Assembly: GCA_018350325.1 (NCBI GenBank)
Contig: JAEVLN010000015.1
Coordinates: 1,985,789 to 2,049,788, forward strand
Direction: 5' to 3'
Source: Globodera rostochiensis
Taxonomy: Eukaryota; Nematoda; Chromadorea; Rhabditida; Heteroderidae
DNA length: 64,000 nucleotides
A program made the position numbers and the translations under genes. Every line of letters begins with the position of its first letter. Position 1 is the stretch's first letter. Below are positions 9,315 through 23,599 of this stretch, in pieces. The notes beneath the pieces are model-generated. The model saw nothing but the letters and a program-made list of their open reading frames with translations, was not told the DNA's origin and made no database searches.

Positions 9315-12300
9315 CTACATAAAATCTATTCCAGCACCAAACTGGATACCGGAAGAACAAGAATCGCCAGGAAGTTGTCGAAGCGGTACAACGTAGTTCA
9401 ATTCCAACCTGGCCATGTCCATAAAGTTCAGCAACAGACCTAGGCCTGCGGAGACTCGCTGCAGTGTCCAAAAGTCCCGCAGACGTGCCTTTGAACGAAC
9501 CGGCGATAAAGAGCCGGCGGTGACGAAAAAATGAGCAAAGAACTGAAAATTTTTTATGTACTTGCACCTTTGTCGTAAATTCAAAAACAACATTTCATAA
9601 TTATTCATTACATTACTATAACAATCTGAGCAATTTCCCTTATTATATTTGGATTTCGAAGCTACATAAAGCCCCAATAATTTCCTTTGGATGAGTTCGC
9701 CCTTGAAGGGGTTTAGGTTCAATAACTTTTCTTACCATGTCTTTAGGCTTCAGCGGGGCGTAAAGATGGAGTGCGGTGCTCTTAAAAAATAAAAAAAAAA
9801 TTCTAAATTTTAAAGAAGAGAACAAAAAAAAATAATTACAATTGTCTAAACTAAGGTCTTGTTACACTGAAAATCCAAAAAAAAAAACTTTTTTTTTTGG
9901 TTTTAATATTTTTTTTGGTGTTATTAGGTGCTCTTTTTTGGGCTACTTACGAGCATTGTTGACCCTCCAAATGAACAATCGTCCACCCTCGCTCCGATTG
10001 AGTTCAGCTCAAAACCGCGCACATCGAAAGGTCCACCGAGGTAAAGTCGGTCGAGCAAATGAATGACTCGATCGGCGACTGGGTGAACCGTGGCGAGGCG
10101 AAATGAAGCACCGCAAAAGAGGCCGTAGAAAAGTGGGGCCGAAGTCTACACAAAAGGAGAAAAATACAGAATTATTAGAAGACCCCCTACAATTTCACCT
10201 GAAAATCGAAAATGTTCTTGAGAAATGCTGAGTCTCCTACAAATCCCGGTGCGTATTCCCATTTCAGCCGTAACAATGAGCCCTTTGTTGCCACAACAGG
10301 TCGATCGCGTCCATCCATAAACAATGTATGTTCAACAGAGAATTTGTTCGTGTGTCCGCAATGTTCCCGGATAAAGAACGGCGTGTCACTTCGTGGCAGT
10401 AACAATCGCCAACTCTGAAATGAATAGGTTAATAAAAACCTATGTCTAAAAAAACTGCCACCTAACGACCCAATTTTAAGGTCCGATCCATTGGGGGGGG
10501 GGGCGGGGGAACCTCTCCCCTTAAATGAATAATGTATCTTTTCGCCATAATTTATTCCTGCTATGCCCTCAACCCGACCCCCTTCCTCCGTTAATTGATC
10601 ACCGCGTTAAAGCCGAGCGAAGATTTGAGCTTATTCGCCATATGTGACTTATTAAGGGTAAGAGAAGCGGCGCTCTCATTAACATCAGTCTTATTCCACT
10701 TCATCGAGTCCGATCGGTTGTAAATTTGGGTGCCAATGTTTTCGTATTTCTGCCAGCCAAGGAAAGGCTTCGAAGCTAAATAAAGTTGGCTTTTCGAATT
10801 TTAAAGCCTATAAAAAACAAACCAGAAAAGCCAAAACTGTAGGCGGCATCCCTTCGTAATCCCTTCGCGTAGGTTAATTCCGCTGACTCGCCTCGACCAA
10901 AAATGTTCTAAAACGGGGATTTCTCCCGTCCCCAAATTTTGCAAAATTACAGCTTTCTTCGCACTGACACATGCGTCCATTTCGCCCGTTGTGCGCATTT
11001 CCATTTTTACATTCACTTTGAACGGACGTTTGAGCTCGCTGGCGAAAAACTTAACTGAATTTAGATTTGCAACAAAAAGTTGGGATTAAACCGACCGACG
11101 TATTTCTGCTCTCCATTATTGCTCGCTGTCGAAGTGTCGATCAATGCGTGACAATTTTCGAACAGACCCATCTCCTGGGAAAGAAACGGAAGTAATGCAA
11201 ACAATTGGGTAATAGTGCAGAACATTGGTCCCACAAAAAAGGGGTTTATGAGGGTTTTACGCAGTTTTGAGAAGTACTCGGGGGTTATCGCGGTCGCTGA
11301 TCACGGATATGACATCAGATTTATCATATGATATCATCTAATCTATGATTTCAGCATCTAAGATTTTTGAAAAAAATCAAAAAAATTTTCAAAGTCGCTA
11401 AAAGGGTGTTTCTAGGGGTATTCGGGGGCGTAAAATTCCAATCTGAGCTCCATTTCGACCAATTCGAACGCCGGAACAAAATCGAACAATTTTACAAAAA
11501 ATTTAAAAATTTTCAAAAATTAATTTTGGCTTCAAAATCATTCAAAAAAGGCACAACAGTACAACAAAAAAGTCAGTTTGGAATTTTTACGGGCCCGAGT
11601 ACCCCTAGAAACACCCTTTTAACGACTTTTAAAATTTTTAAAATTTTTTCAAAAATCTTAGATCATAGATTAGATGATGTTATATGATAAATCTGATGTC
11701 ATATCCGTGATCAGCGACCGCGATAACCTCCGCAGGCCCGTAGCCAGGGGGGGGGGGCAGGGGGGGGCATGCCCCCCCCCCCCGAAATGAAATTTGAGAA
11801 AAAAAAAAACAAGAGGGGGGACCCTATTGTTTTGCACTTTTACAATTTTTTGACTAATTTTCTTAACAAATTCCAATCAAAAATTCAAAAATTTTTCCCG
11901 GCGGCGCCTATCGGCACCGCCGACCCTTCCCATTCCTAAAAAACTTCAAAAAAAGGGCCGATTTTTTAATTTTTTGGTTGAAAATCTCTTAACAATCGAG
12001 TCAAAAACTCGAAATTTTCTCGGCGGCGCCTATCGGCACCGCCGACCCCCCCCCCCAAACGGTAAAGCAAAATACGTGAAAAGAATTTGCATTTTTGAAA
12101 ATTTCTTAACAAAAAATAGAGTAAAAACGGAAAACAAACCCCCTAAAAACGAACATTTTTTGGAAAAATTGCTTAACAAAAATGCAATAAAAAGGAAAAA
12201 ATACACCCCTAAGAACTGCCCCCCCCCGAAAAAAATTCCTGGCTACGGGCCTGAACCTCCGAGTACTTCTCAAAATTGCGTAAAACCCTCATAAACCCCT

Positions 12301-12642
12301 TTTTTTTGTGGGACCAATGTTCTGCACTATTACCAACAATTGGCCTTCTGACGCAAATTTTCTGACCAAAAAAACATAAATTTCATGTTAAAGTACCGTC
12401 ATATGAAGTGCAGCTTTGCCGGAATTTTTGATTAGTTGTCCGCTGAATAAAATTTACTATTAAAAAAAGATCAAAACAGTGTACAGATTATTTGCCCGAA
12501 ACAACTCAGCAACCTCCTTCTTCAGTGCACTTATTCGTGTTGTTTTCACGCCGTGAAATTCGATAGAATCAATTGTACCACTTGCGCGAGAACATTTGTG
12601 TAAGAGATCTTCATCAATTACAAGGGTACCGTCATTAACCAT
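9315..12642 (-). CDS. gop-3: SAM50/SAMM50, outer-membrane beta-barrel assembly protein (gop-3)
   Basis: Core subunit of the mitochondrial sorting and assembly machinery, a 16-strand beta-barrel that inserts other barrels into the outer membrane. The first exon (12642-about 12480) encodes the POTRA start, SIEFHGVKTTRISALKKEVA. Barrel exons follow: ENCHALIDTSTASNNGEQKY near 11070-11170, a block at about 10840-11040, a block at about 10590-10790, the exon at 10200-10405 (KGSLLRLKWEYAPGFVGD), DRLYLGGPFDVRGFELNSIG near 9985-10065, TALHLYAPLKP near 9750, and the C-terminal exon (about 9315-9540) with NFMDMARLELNYVVPLR and the terminal beta-signal IQFGAGIDFM. Some middle exon joins are uncertain. 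The intron after exon 1 exceeds 1 kb because two nested transposons lie in it; most other introns in the window are short. Confidence 0.92.
11207..12335. mobile_element. Foldback element with long inverted arms, split by a nested MITE
   Basis: The left arm starts GGGTAATAGTGCAGAACATT at 11207; the right arm ends at 12335 in the reverse complement of nearly the same sequence. The arms pair along more than 200 bp: the stretches at 11283-11360 (GGTTATCGCGGTCGCTGATC) and 11398-11440 (AAAGGGTGTTTCTAGGGGTA) recur inverted at about 11650-11733 and 11578-11625. Both ends are flanked by ACAATT (11201-11206 and 12336-12341), a likely target duplication. The right arm is interrupted by the 11733-12253 insertion. 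No coding capacity is seen. It lies in intron 1 of gop-3. Confidence 0.85.
11733..12253. mobile_element. hAT-like non-autonomous MITE nested in the foldback element
   Basis: The termini are perfect 16-bp inverted repeats, CAGGCCCGTAGCCAGG at 11733 and its reverse complement ending at 12253. It is flanked by a perfect 8-bp target duplication, AACCTCCG, at 11725-11732 and 12254-12261. Eight-base duplications and ends beginning CAGGG/CAGGC are typical of the hAT superfamily. The interior has poly-G and poly-C runs, a GGCGCC-TATC-GGCACC hairpin present twice, and no open frame, so it is non-autonomous. It is the best-preserved copy of a family also found at 3926, 8853 and 20019. Confidence 0.92.
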
Positions 12643-13094
12643 TCTTTCTTAAAATCCAATATGTTTAAAAAAATGATTCTGGTCATTTTCAAAACAAAAA
12701 AAACTCAGAAAAATGAACTTTCAATAAAAATATAAGTGAAAGGGCCGTGCTGAAATCTCAAATGGAGATGACGAATTTCCTGTCTGGCGGTAAAATGTGA
12801 ACTCGTTTTCTTCTGGTTCGACTCGTTTTTTTAGTTTAAAAAAAAAGCATTTATGAACGGGAACGGTGTTTCTAGGGATATTAGGTCTAATGACAGAACG
12901 CCAAAGTTTTATAAAATTTGTATTTAAAAAAATTGTCAAAATGTTTACGCCATAAAAACTCCGATTAGGTACATAGATTTGAGCGATAAATGTGCAATTA
13001 GAAAAAAAAATACGTATGCATCGAGCAATCTTATTAATTCAAATTTAGAACTGTTATTAAAGATGCTTAAAAAAATTACTGGGAATTCGTCATT
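12643..13094. promoter_or_regulatory. Divergent intergenic region between gop-3 and gop-1
   Basis: About 450 bp of AT-rich sequence between two start codons that point away from each other. It must drive both transcription units. It stands at the point where the ancestral gro-1 operon appears to have been broken. No specific motif can be named. Confidence 0.4.
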
Positions 13095-16000
13095 ATGGAA
13101 GCCGAGAAATCCCCATTCGCTAGAATACCTCAGGTTATTATTATTGTTATGCTTTTGATGCAAATCTTTTCGTTTCAATTGTAGATATTTACATGGGACT
13201 TTGATGAAGAATGACAAAATCACCGAAGCAAACAGTGCGCTTGTCGTCGAGGCTTTGAGAGCAATTACCGAAGTGCTGATTTGGGGAGATCAAAATGATG
13301 GAACTGTTTTTGAGTATGTCATTTGGACAGATCTTTGCATGTTATTGCTTGACGGACTTTCAGTTTCTTTCTCGAATGCCAAATGTTTTCGCATTTCTTG
13401 CGCATTATGCGACAGAGCAGTGCAGCCGCTTACATCAATATTCAGCTGCTGCAAACACTCAACATTTTGTTTGAAAACATCCGAAATGAAACATCGCTTT
13501 GTAAGTTAATTCATTAAATTCAAAATTAACCAAATTTATTTAGACTTCCTCCTAAGCAATAACAACGTAAATGTAACAGTTTTACTTTGTTTTTATTTAT
13601 TGAAAGTTTTTTAAATTTCACAACGCTTCAGCTGATAATAATGCACAATTTCGACTTTAATAACGAGGAAATAATCGCCTATTATATATCCTTTCTGAAA
13701 ACGCTGTCTTTTAAGCTCAACCCCAAAACGGTGAACTTTTTCTTCAGTGAAGTGAGTTTTTTCATTGTTAATCCAGCGTATGTCATCACAAAATATCAAC
13801 AATTAAATCGATTTATTAAAAAAATTGGATTTTTGTTCTTGTTCCTTTTTCAGAATACCAATGAATTTCCTTTATTTACGGCCTCAATTCGCTTTTACAG
13901 CCACAGCGAGTCAATGGTGAGGATTGCTGTGAGAACGGTGACGCTGAATATCTTCAAAGTCGCCATTTTCCCTTTTTTGCGGGTATTTGATTCTTTTATA
14001 CAAATTCCAGATTACGGACGATTTGCTCGAGAAGTATGTGCTCAGCAATTCACAGAAATATTTTGACAAAGTGTGCATGAAAGTGGCGACTCAAATTGTC
14101 GACATGGACATCTTTGCACGTTCAGCACAAAATGAGCAAAGCAACAGGTCCAGACTGATGACTATGATGGACATGCACTTGGACAACATCCACTACCTGA
14201 ACGACATCCTCATGACCGACAACGAACATTTGGTGAGTTAGCTCGTGCTTTGTTACGGTGTGGAGTTAAATTTTTCAGAACACCTTGCTGATCGAATCCA
14301 TCTACCGTCACATTTTCGGCCCTATTTACTTGGCATCACTTACCGGTGTGCGTGCTCAACCACACACAATACTCGTTTCACGCGTTGCCTCCCTTTTTCT
14401 GGTGTCCCAGTTTTTCTACGTTGTGCATGTGGAGATGGCCGTGCGGACATTGCTCACGTCGCTGTTCTTTGGTGATCAGAACGACATAAGCACAGAATGG
14501 ACGAGGACAATCGAAGGAAAACTCCAATTGTCTTCGGTTGGAAAATGGGAAAATCTCCAGGAACGGTGGGGCTCTCATTTATTTTTGTATTGACCTTTAA
14601 TTGATTTTATTGTACGTTTATTAATTTATAAAAAATGAACTTTCGTTTTAGAATCTTTTTCCATTGTCACATGAACTCGCTGAACGAAGGTCAAGATGAT
14701 CACTCATGTTTTTATGCCCTTCTTTTGATATATTGCATCTGTCAAAATCGGGGTATCATTTGCTTTTGTTTGCACTTTACCCATAAGCATTCAAATTCTG
14801 CGAGGTGTCCAAAACGAACTTCTGCTCGCCTCTCAACTACCCTACTGTGATGGATTTACGGCCAAATGTGATCCTGAACTCACCGAGTCATTGATTCGCA
14901 TCATTGAGAATTGCTCTCTCATTGGTTAGTTTCCAATCTTTTAGCTATTACAAATATTATGCCCAAATGGTATCAGATACGCCCATTCGTCCTATTACCA
15001 TCCAACTTTGTTGTGTGATATTTCGTCGTATCCTCGTCTCCCTCGAATCAGACCAACATCTTCACTCTATCGTTGAATTGGCCGTTCGACGCAGTCAGCA
15101 CAAATTGCAGAATGTGCTCAGGGGGGCCTTGCAAACCGAGAAATTCTTTCTGGAAATGTTTGAAGACGAATATTGGCATCTTCAGGTTGCTTAAAAACCG
15201 TTAGTAAACAGTCATTGGAAGCGACCTTACAGAAGAGCGAGCTCAAGATGAAAGAACTGCTTGGAGATCCGGCGCTTTTCTTACCTCCCAGCAACACTCC
15301 TTTATCGTACGTACTTCACATTAAGCTAAGTCACTTTACTTAATATTTAAATTCAATTTAGTGGAGTTACTTTGACAAAACGAATGCCCAGTGGCAATGA
15401 TGAGCACATTCGGCGTGTAAATTCATATGATCATTAAAGTTGTTTTTTTTTTTGCTTTAGACGCTCCAGTTTTTTTTTGTTCTTCGAAAGTTTGAGCAAG
15501 ACTTGTGTGGCCAGCACGAAGAAGTGCTTCCTCTTTCGTCCCGGGTCCAGGAAGTGGTCGAGATCAACGACTGCATTAATCTGAGTAGGTCATGGCTAAC
15601 GAGCATTTCATGCGCACTCAACTGATTTCATTCTGTTCAGGTAACAGTGACTTACTCGCTTGCACTGTTGTCGATGAGAAAAATGGACGATTGTCCCGGT
15701 TCCTCGTCACCGATCAGTTTCAGCTCATTTTGGTTGAGCCAGACAGCCGCAGATTGGGTTGGGCCATTGTTCGTTTTGTCTGCCAACTTCAGGTCCTTTT
15801 TCTCATTTTTGAAAAGGATTTTGTCAAATTGGGTTATTTAATTTTTAACTGAAGATGAATTTTAAGCCCTTCAATGCGTTACCGATTTCCAAGATTTCAG
15901 GACGTTCAAGTTTCTCCTACTGATAATCGAACACTTCACGTTGTCGTTGAAGTAAGTATATAAAATACCCAATTTTTCTGCTTTACTTAAAAAACCATAC

Positions 16001-16520
16001 CCGAGTGCTTGATTTTTAGTGCCCAATTTTCTATTTTTGGTTGTTGCCCAATCTCACTTAAATTGGACCTAAATTCTTTTTAAAAAAATTTGGCGCTCAT
16101 GTTTCATGGGAGGGACTCCTTTATAACCGCAAATTTCAGGATGTTAAAATGCGTTTTCAACAAGCAGCAAAGCCGTCTTTTGACGCAAAGCTTGTTTTTG
16201 ACGATCACATTCGATGCATGGCCGCAAAACAGCGCCTGAGCCGTGGGAAGAGGAGCTCGAGAGCTTTCAAACTTAGTCTGGTCGCTGAACTGTTTGGAAT
16301 GCGGCCACAGCAGCAACAAGTCGAAGGCGTTTCCCGGCACTCTCTCCCATGCCATTCGGCAACGGCCAGCCTTTCAATGGAAGAGAAAAGGCCCCGAGGT
16401 GCCACGCCAGGCTCGGTGCAACAGCTGAGAGTGCTGGCGCTAAACGACTCATCGGATGCTTCAATTCCACCAGATCCGGAGTCGGCTCGATTTTTGTCGG
16501 GAACAACACATAACGCGTAA
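13095..16520 (+). CDS. gop-1: CLEC16A/Ema homologue (gop-1), endosome and autophagy factor
   Basis: Homologue of human CLEC16A and Drosophila Ema, a membrane-associated factor of endosome maturation and mitophagy. The first short exon (13095-13133) begins MEAEKSPFARIPQ. Then comes the FPL domain: YLHGTLMKNDKITEANS, EALRAITEVLIWGDQNDG, INIQLLQTLNILFENIRNE, FDFNNEEIIAYYISFLKTLS (about 13640-13745) and HSESMVRIAVRTVTLN (about 13900-13960). Further matches are DNIHYLNDILMTDNEHL (about 14185), FLEMFEDEYWHLQ (about 15145-15185), LACTVVDEKNG (about 15655), DDHIRCMAAKQRLSRGK (about 16200-16250), and a Ser-rich low-complexity tail to 16520. More than ten introns are present. gop-2 follows after 187 bp on the same strand, as in C. 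elegans. Confidence 0.94.
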
Positions 16521-16706
16521 CATCGACATAATCCTTATTCGTAGTCATTGTCATTTTTATGTCATAGTGTTCTTTTTAAACGTGATTTAATTGGTTTGAT
16601 AATGAAGTAGTGAAATGTTTCCTACCTCTTTTTATGGATATTGTTGTCTGTTACATCATCCGCTGTTATCCGTAGAAGTGACACTTTTTTCAAAAACAAA
16701 AGCAGA

Positions 16707-18190
16707 ATGGCTGAGGAAAATTTGGCGTCTTCTTCGACCAATGATAGTCTGCCCCCGTGTTTGATCGTGCTGGGCATGGCCGGCTCGGGGAAGAGTTCGT
16801 TCGTCCAGGTGGTTGTTTTTTTACATTGTTTTGTTTCTCAAGTGAATGGACTCCGTATTCTCAGAGGTTGTCGAGTCATCTCCACGCAAAGAAAGTGATT
16901 CCTTATCTGGTCAACCTTGACCCGGCGACAGGTGGGTGGGGGCTAGGTAGATTCAACGAAAAATATGTATTTGTAAAAAAAAAATTCTCTATCGATGTTA
17001 CCAGGATTTTTTTCTTTTAACGTAATGATGCTCGAGGCCTAATTCCCCTCTATTTAAGGTACCGTTCCGTTTCCAGCAAACATTGACATCCGGGACACTG
17101 TTAAATACAAGTCGGTCATGCAGGAATACGGTAATTGTCTCAGGATACAGAGCTGTGTCTTTAAGAGTTTAAAAGAAAGCTAGAAACTTTTCTGTTACTT
17201 TCAGGCCTAGGTCCGAACGGAGCGATTCTGACCTGTCTCAATTTGTTCTGCACTCGTTTCAATCAAGTTAGCCTTTCATTCATCATGTGCTCGGTGTGAC
17301 AGTACTTTAGGTGTTGGATCTGTTGGACAAACGCAAAAGTTTTATTCCCTACGCCATCTTTGACACTCCCGGCCAAATTGAAGTGTTCACGTGGTCTGCT
17401 AGTGGTACTGTCATCACCGATTCGCTGGCCTCCGTTTACCCAACCGTTTGTTAATGATTTATTTTTTGCTTAACCCGAAATGGAAGTTTTAGATGGTTGC
17501 TTATGTGATGGACAGGTACAGACATGCGTTGTGATAGCATTACTATGGGGGGGGGAGGGAAATTTGTTTCTGGGTTTGGAGGTACTGTAAAAAAAATTGC
17601 TATCACTTTTGAGTGCGCGTTCGACCAACCCGACCACATTCATGTCCAACATGCTTTACGCTTGCTCCATTCTTTACCGGACTAAATTGCCATTTTTCGT
17701 TGTTCTGAACAAAGCGGATGTGGCGGATCCGACTTATGCCGTTGAATGGATGAGAGACTTCGAGAAGTTTCAGGTAATTCAATCCCTTTCTGAAATGCCC
17801 GAAATTCGGCTTGTTTTACGAATACTCAGTCAGCGCTTGATGAAAATGCGTCCAGTTTCATGAACGATTTGACCCGCTCCCTGTCCCTGGTGCTCGACTC
17901 GTTCTATGAAAACTTAAATTGGGTATCGGCGTCGGCAAAGACCGGACAAGGCTTTGATGAAGTGAGTAGTAACTGCATTAATATGTAATTTTTGGCGGAT
18001 TTGTCAGGTGCTGAAAGTGATCGAAAAGTGTCGAATGGAATATTGGACTGTGTACAAGCCGATGTGTGAGCAAGTGGCACGCGAAAGAACCGCAGAATCT
18101 GAGGAGGACAAAATTGTGGGCACACTTACAGCAGAAAAACTGGCGAAGATGGAAATACGCGAAGTTGATGGGAATGGGCATGCTGAGTAA
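16707..18190 (+). CDS. gop-2: GPN-loop GTPase 1 (GPN1/XAB1, gop-2)
   Basis: GTPase needed for assembly and nuclear import of RNA polymerase II. From 16707 the exons show the P-loop [12 protein letters not shown] (about 16770), [12 protein letters not shown] (about 16897), the diagnostic GPN loop [14 protein letters not shown] (about 17208-17250), the G3 segment [16 protein letters not shown] (about 17360-17405), the G4 box NKADVADP (about 17708), [15 protein letters not shown] (about 17920-18010), and a charged C-terminal tail to 18190. The length agrees with the family. It lies 187 bp behind gop-1, preserving the C. elegans gop-1/gop-2 order and supporting co-transcription. Confidence 0.95.
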
Positions 18191-18717
18191 CAGAAATACC
18201 GTCGATAACAAATTGTTGTTTGATGCACTGACTTACAAATTCGTCAATAAAATAAAAATTGAGAATTTAAATCGGTTAAAATTTTTGAAATAAGGAAAAA
18301 ACGACTTTTCCATGTAACTTCTTCGTGACAGAACGACAAAGTTATTATTACCAATACTTCGTTCAACTTTAGTTCGATTTTTTTCCATTTTTGCCGTCCA
18401 TGACTAATAAATAACCAGGGCAAGGATTTCTTGCTATTTTTAAGCAAGAAAAATTGCAAAAAGGCGCCTAAAAAACAAGGAATTCTCTAAACGACTTAAC
18501 CAAAAAAATCGAATTCTTTTTTTCTTTTTAAAAAAAATTAGTGATCTTGGCAAGAAAATTTCGAATTTTATTTCAAAAACATGTTTTTCGTGCATTCGTC
18601 AAAACAAAGCTGCAGAAAAATAGGCTTAAGCCTAAAAATCCTAGCCCTGCTAATAAATGTTGTCTGTTTATTTTTTGTCGGGCTGATAGTTACATAACGC
18701 TTATGAACTTTTTGAGA
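18191..18717. other. AT-rich spacer before cul-2
   Basis: About 530 bp with no supported gene. An open frame runs into the cullin start from 18541, but the family N-terminus begins at the ATG at 18718, so the upstream part is probably 5' UTR or outron. No repeats or RNA genes are recognised. Confidence 0.45.
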
Positions 18718-22607
<3,890 letters not shown>

Positions 22608-23599
22608 ATGAATTAGATAAAGTGCTATATACTTTTTACCCTTTTCCCACTGCGACGTATTATTTTAAATAAAGACCGACCCTTTGTTTTCGGGTCCGAA
22701 GCTAAAGATTAAAAACTGATATCCGCGGAAAGGCAGAAACGGTCGGTCGTGTCGTGTCTCCATTTAATTGTGTCCCAATAAACATTGATTTAATGTAACA
22801 AATTTTTAATTTAAGAGATTTTCAACATATTTATGTGTGTGCCAAAGGTGAGAGAAGTTTTTCTAGCAGTTCATTTATCAGCGCATCAAACACGCGCGAG
22901 TCTCGTTACTTTTTATCGATATGTACGCATTGTTGCTCTAATGTTAATTACTAGGGTGCGACAAGTCGCGATTCTCGCACAAAAGTAAACCAAATAAACT
23001 TCCTGTAAGCAAAAGGTGAAGCGATTGAGTCGTTTGAAAAAAGTATACAACCTGCCAAATTAACAAATACGTGACCAGAAAAAACTCATTCTTTTATGAC
23101 GGCTCAATTCGCTTATCAATGCGTCAACAACGGGTTTCTGTTGGTATTGAGCTCGTTTGATTAGCCGGATTTGAAAAAATCGAATTTAGCGCTATGCTGA
23201 ATAGGCGCTAAATCGTGGTAAAAACCCAGGCTACTTTTTAGACTTCCTTTTTGTTCTGTTCTCTTATAGATTAACACTATATCACTTTTTTGCATTTCTT
23301 TATTTAAAACACTGGGTAGCATGGGTAAAAAGTTTGACTAGCCCCCCTTCCCATTTAAAAAAAACCTTGGAAGTCGAAAAACAGTTACGAGCGCTCTTCA
23401 TGGGTGTAGAATCAGAAACTGGCATCTGTCCGACCAAATCCCTTATTCGATCATTTTTCGAAAAATCATTTTGGCTTTAAAACCCATTAAAAAGTCGAAC
23501 CAGCCTCACTATTACCAAGGCATGATTAAAATCATATCTGATTTTACTATTAATTTTTTTAATTTTTTGGTCAGATAACGCTTATGAGCTTAATTTCCT
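22608..23599. other. Intergenic region of about 1 kb, no gene seen
   Basis: Between the cul-2 stop and the next start codon there is AT-rich sequence without a credible coding block, transposon end or RNA-gene signature. It presumably holds the cul-2 3' UTR and the promoter of the remodeller gene downstream. A TTTTTTGGTCAG tract at about 23567-23575 could be a spliced-leader acceptor for that gene. Confidence 0.5.

Noticed and set aside
18541..18717. N-terminal extension of cullin-2 from the upstream in-frame ATG
   Set aside because: The MNLRPKAVNFEDVW start at 18718 matches the family N-terminus; the upstream part is Lys/Phe-rich and AT-rich like a UTR.
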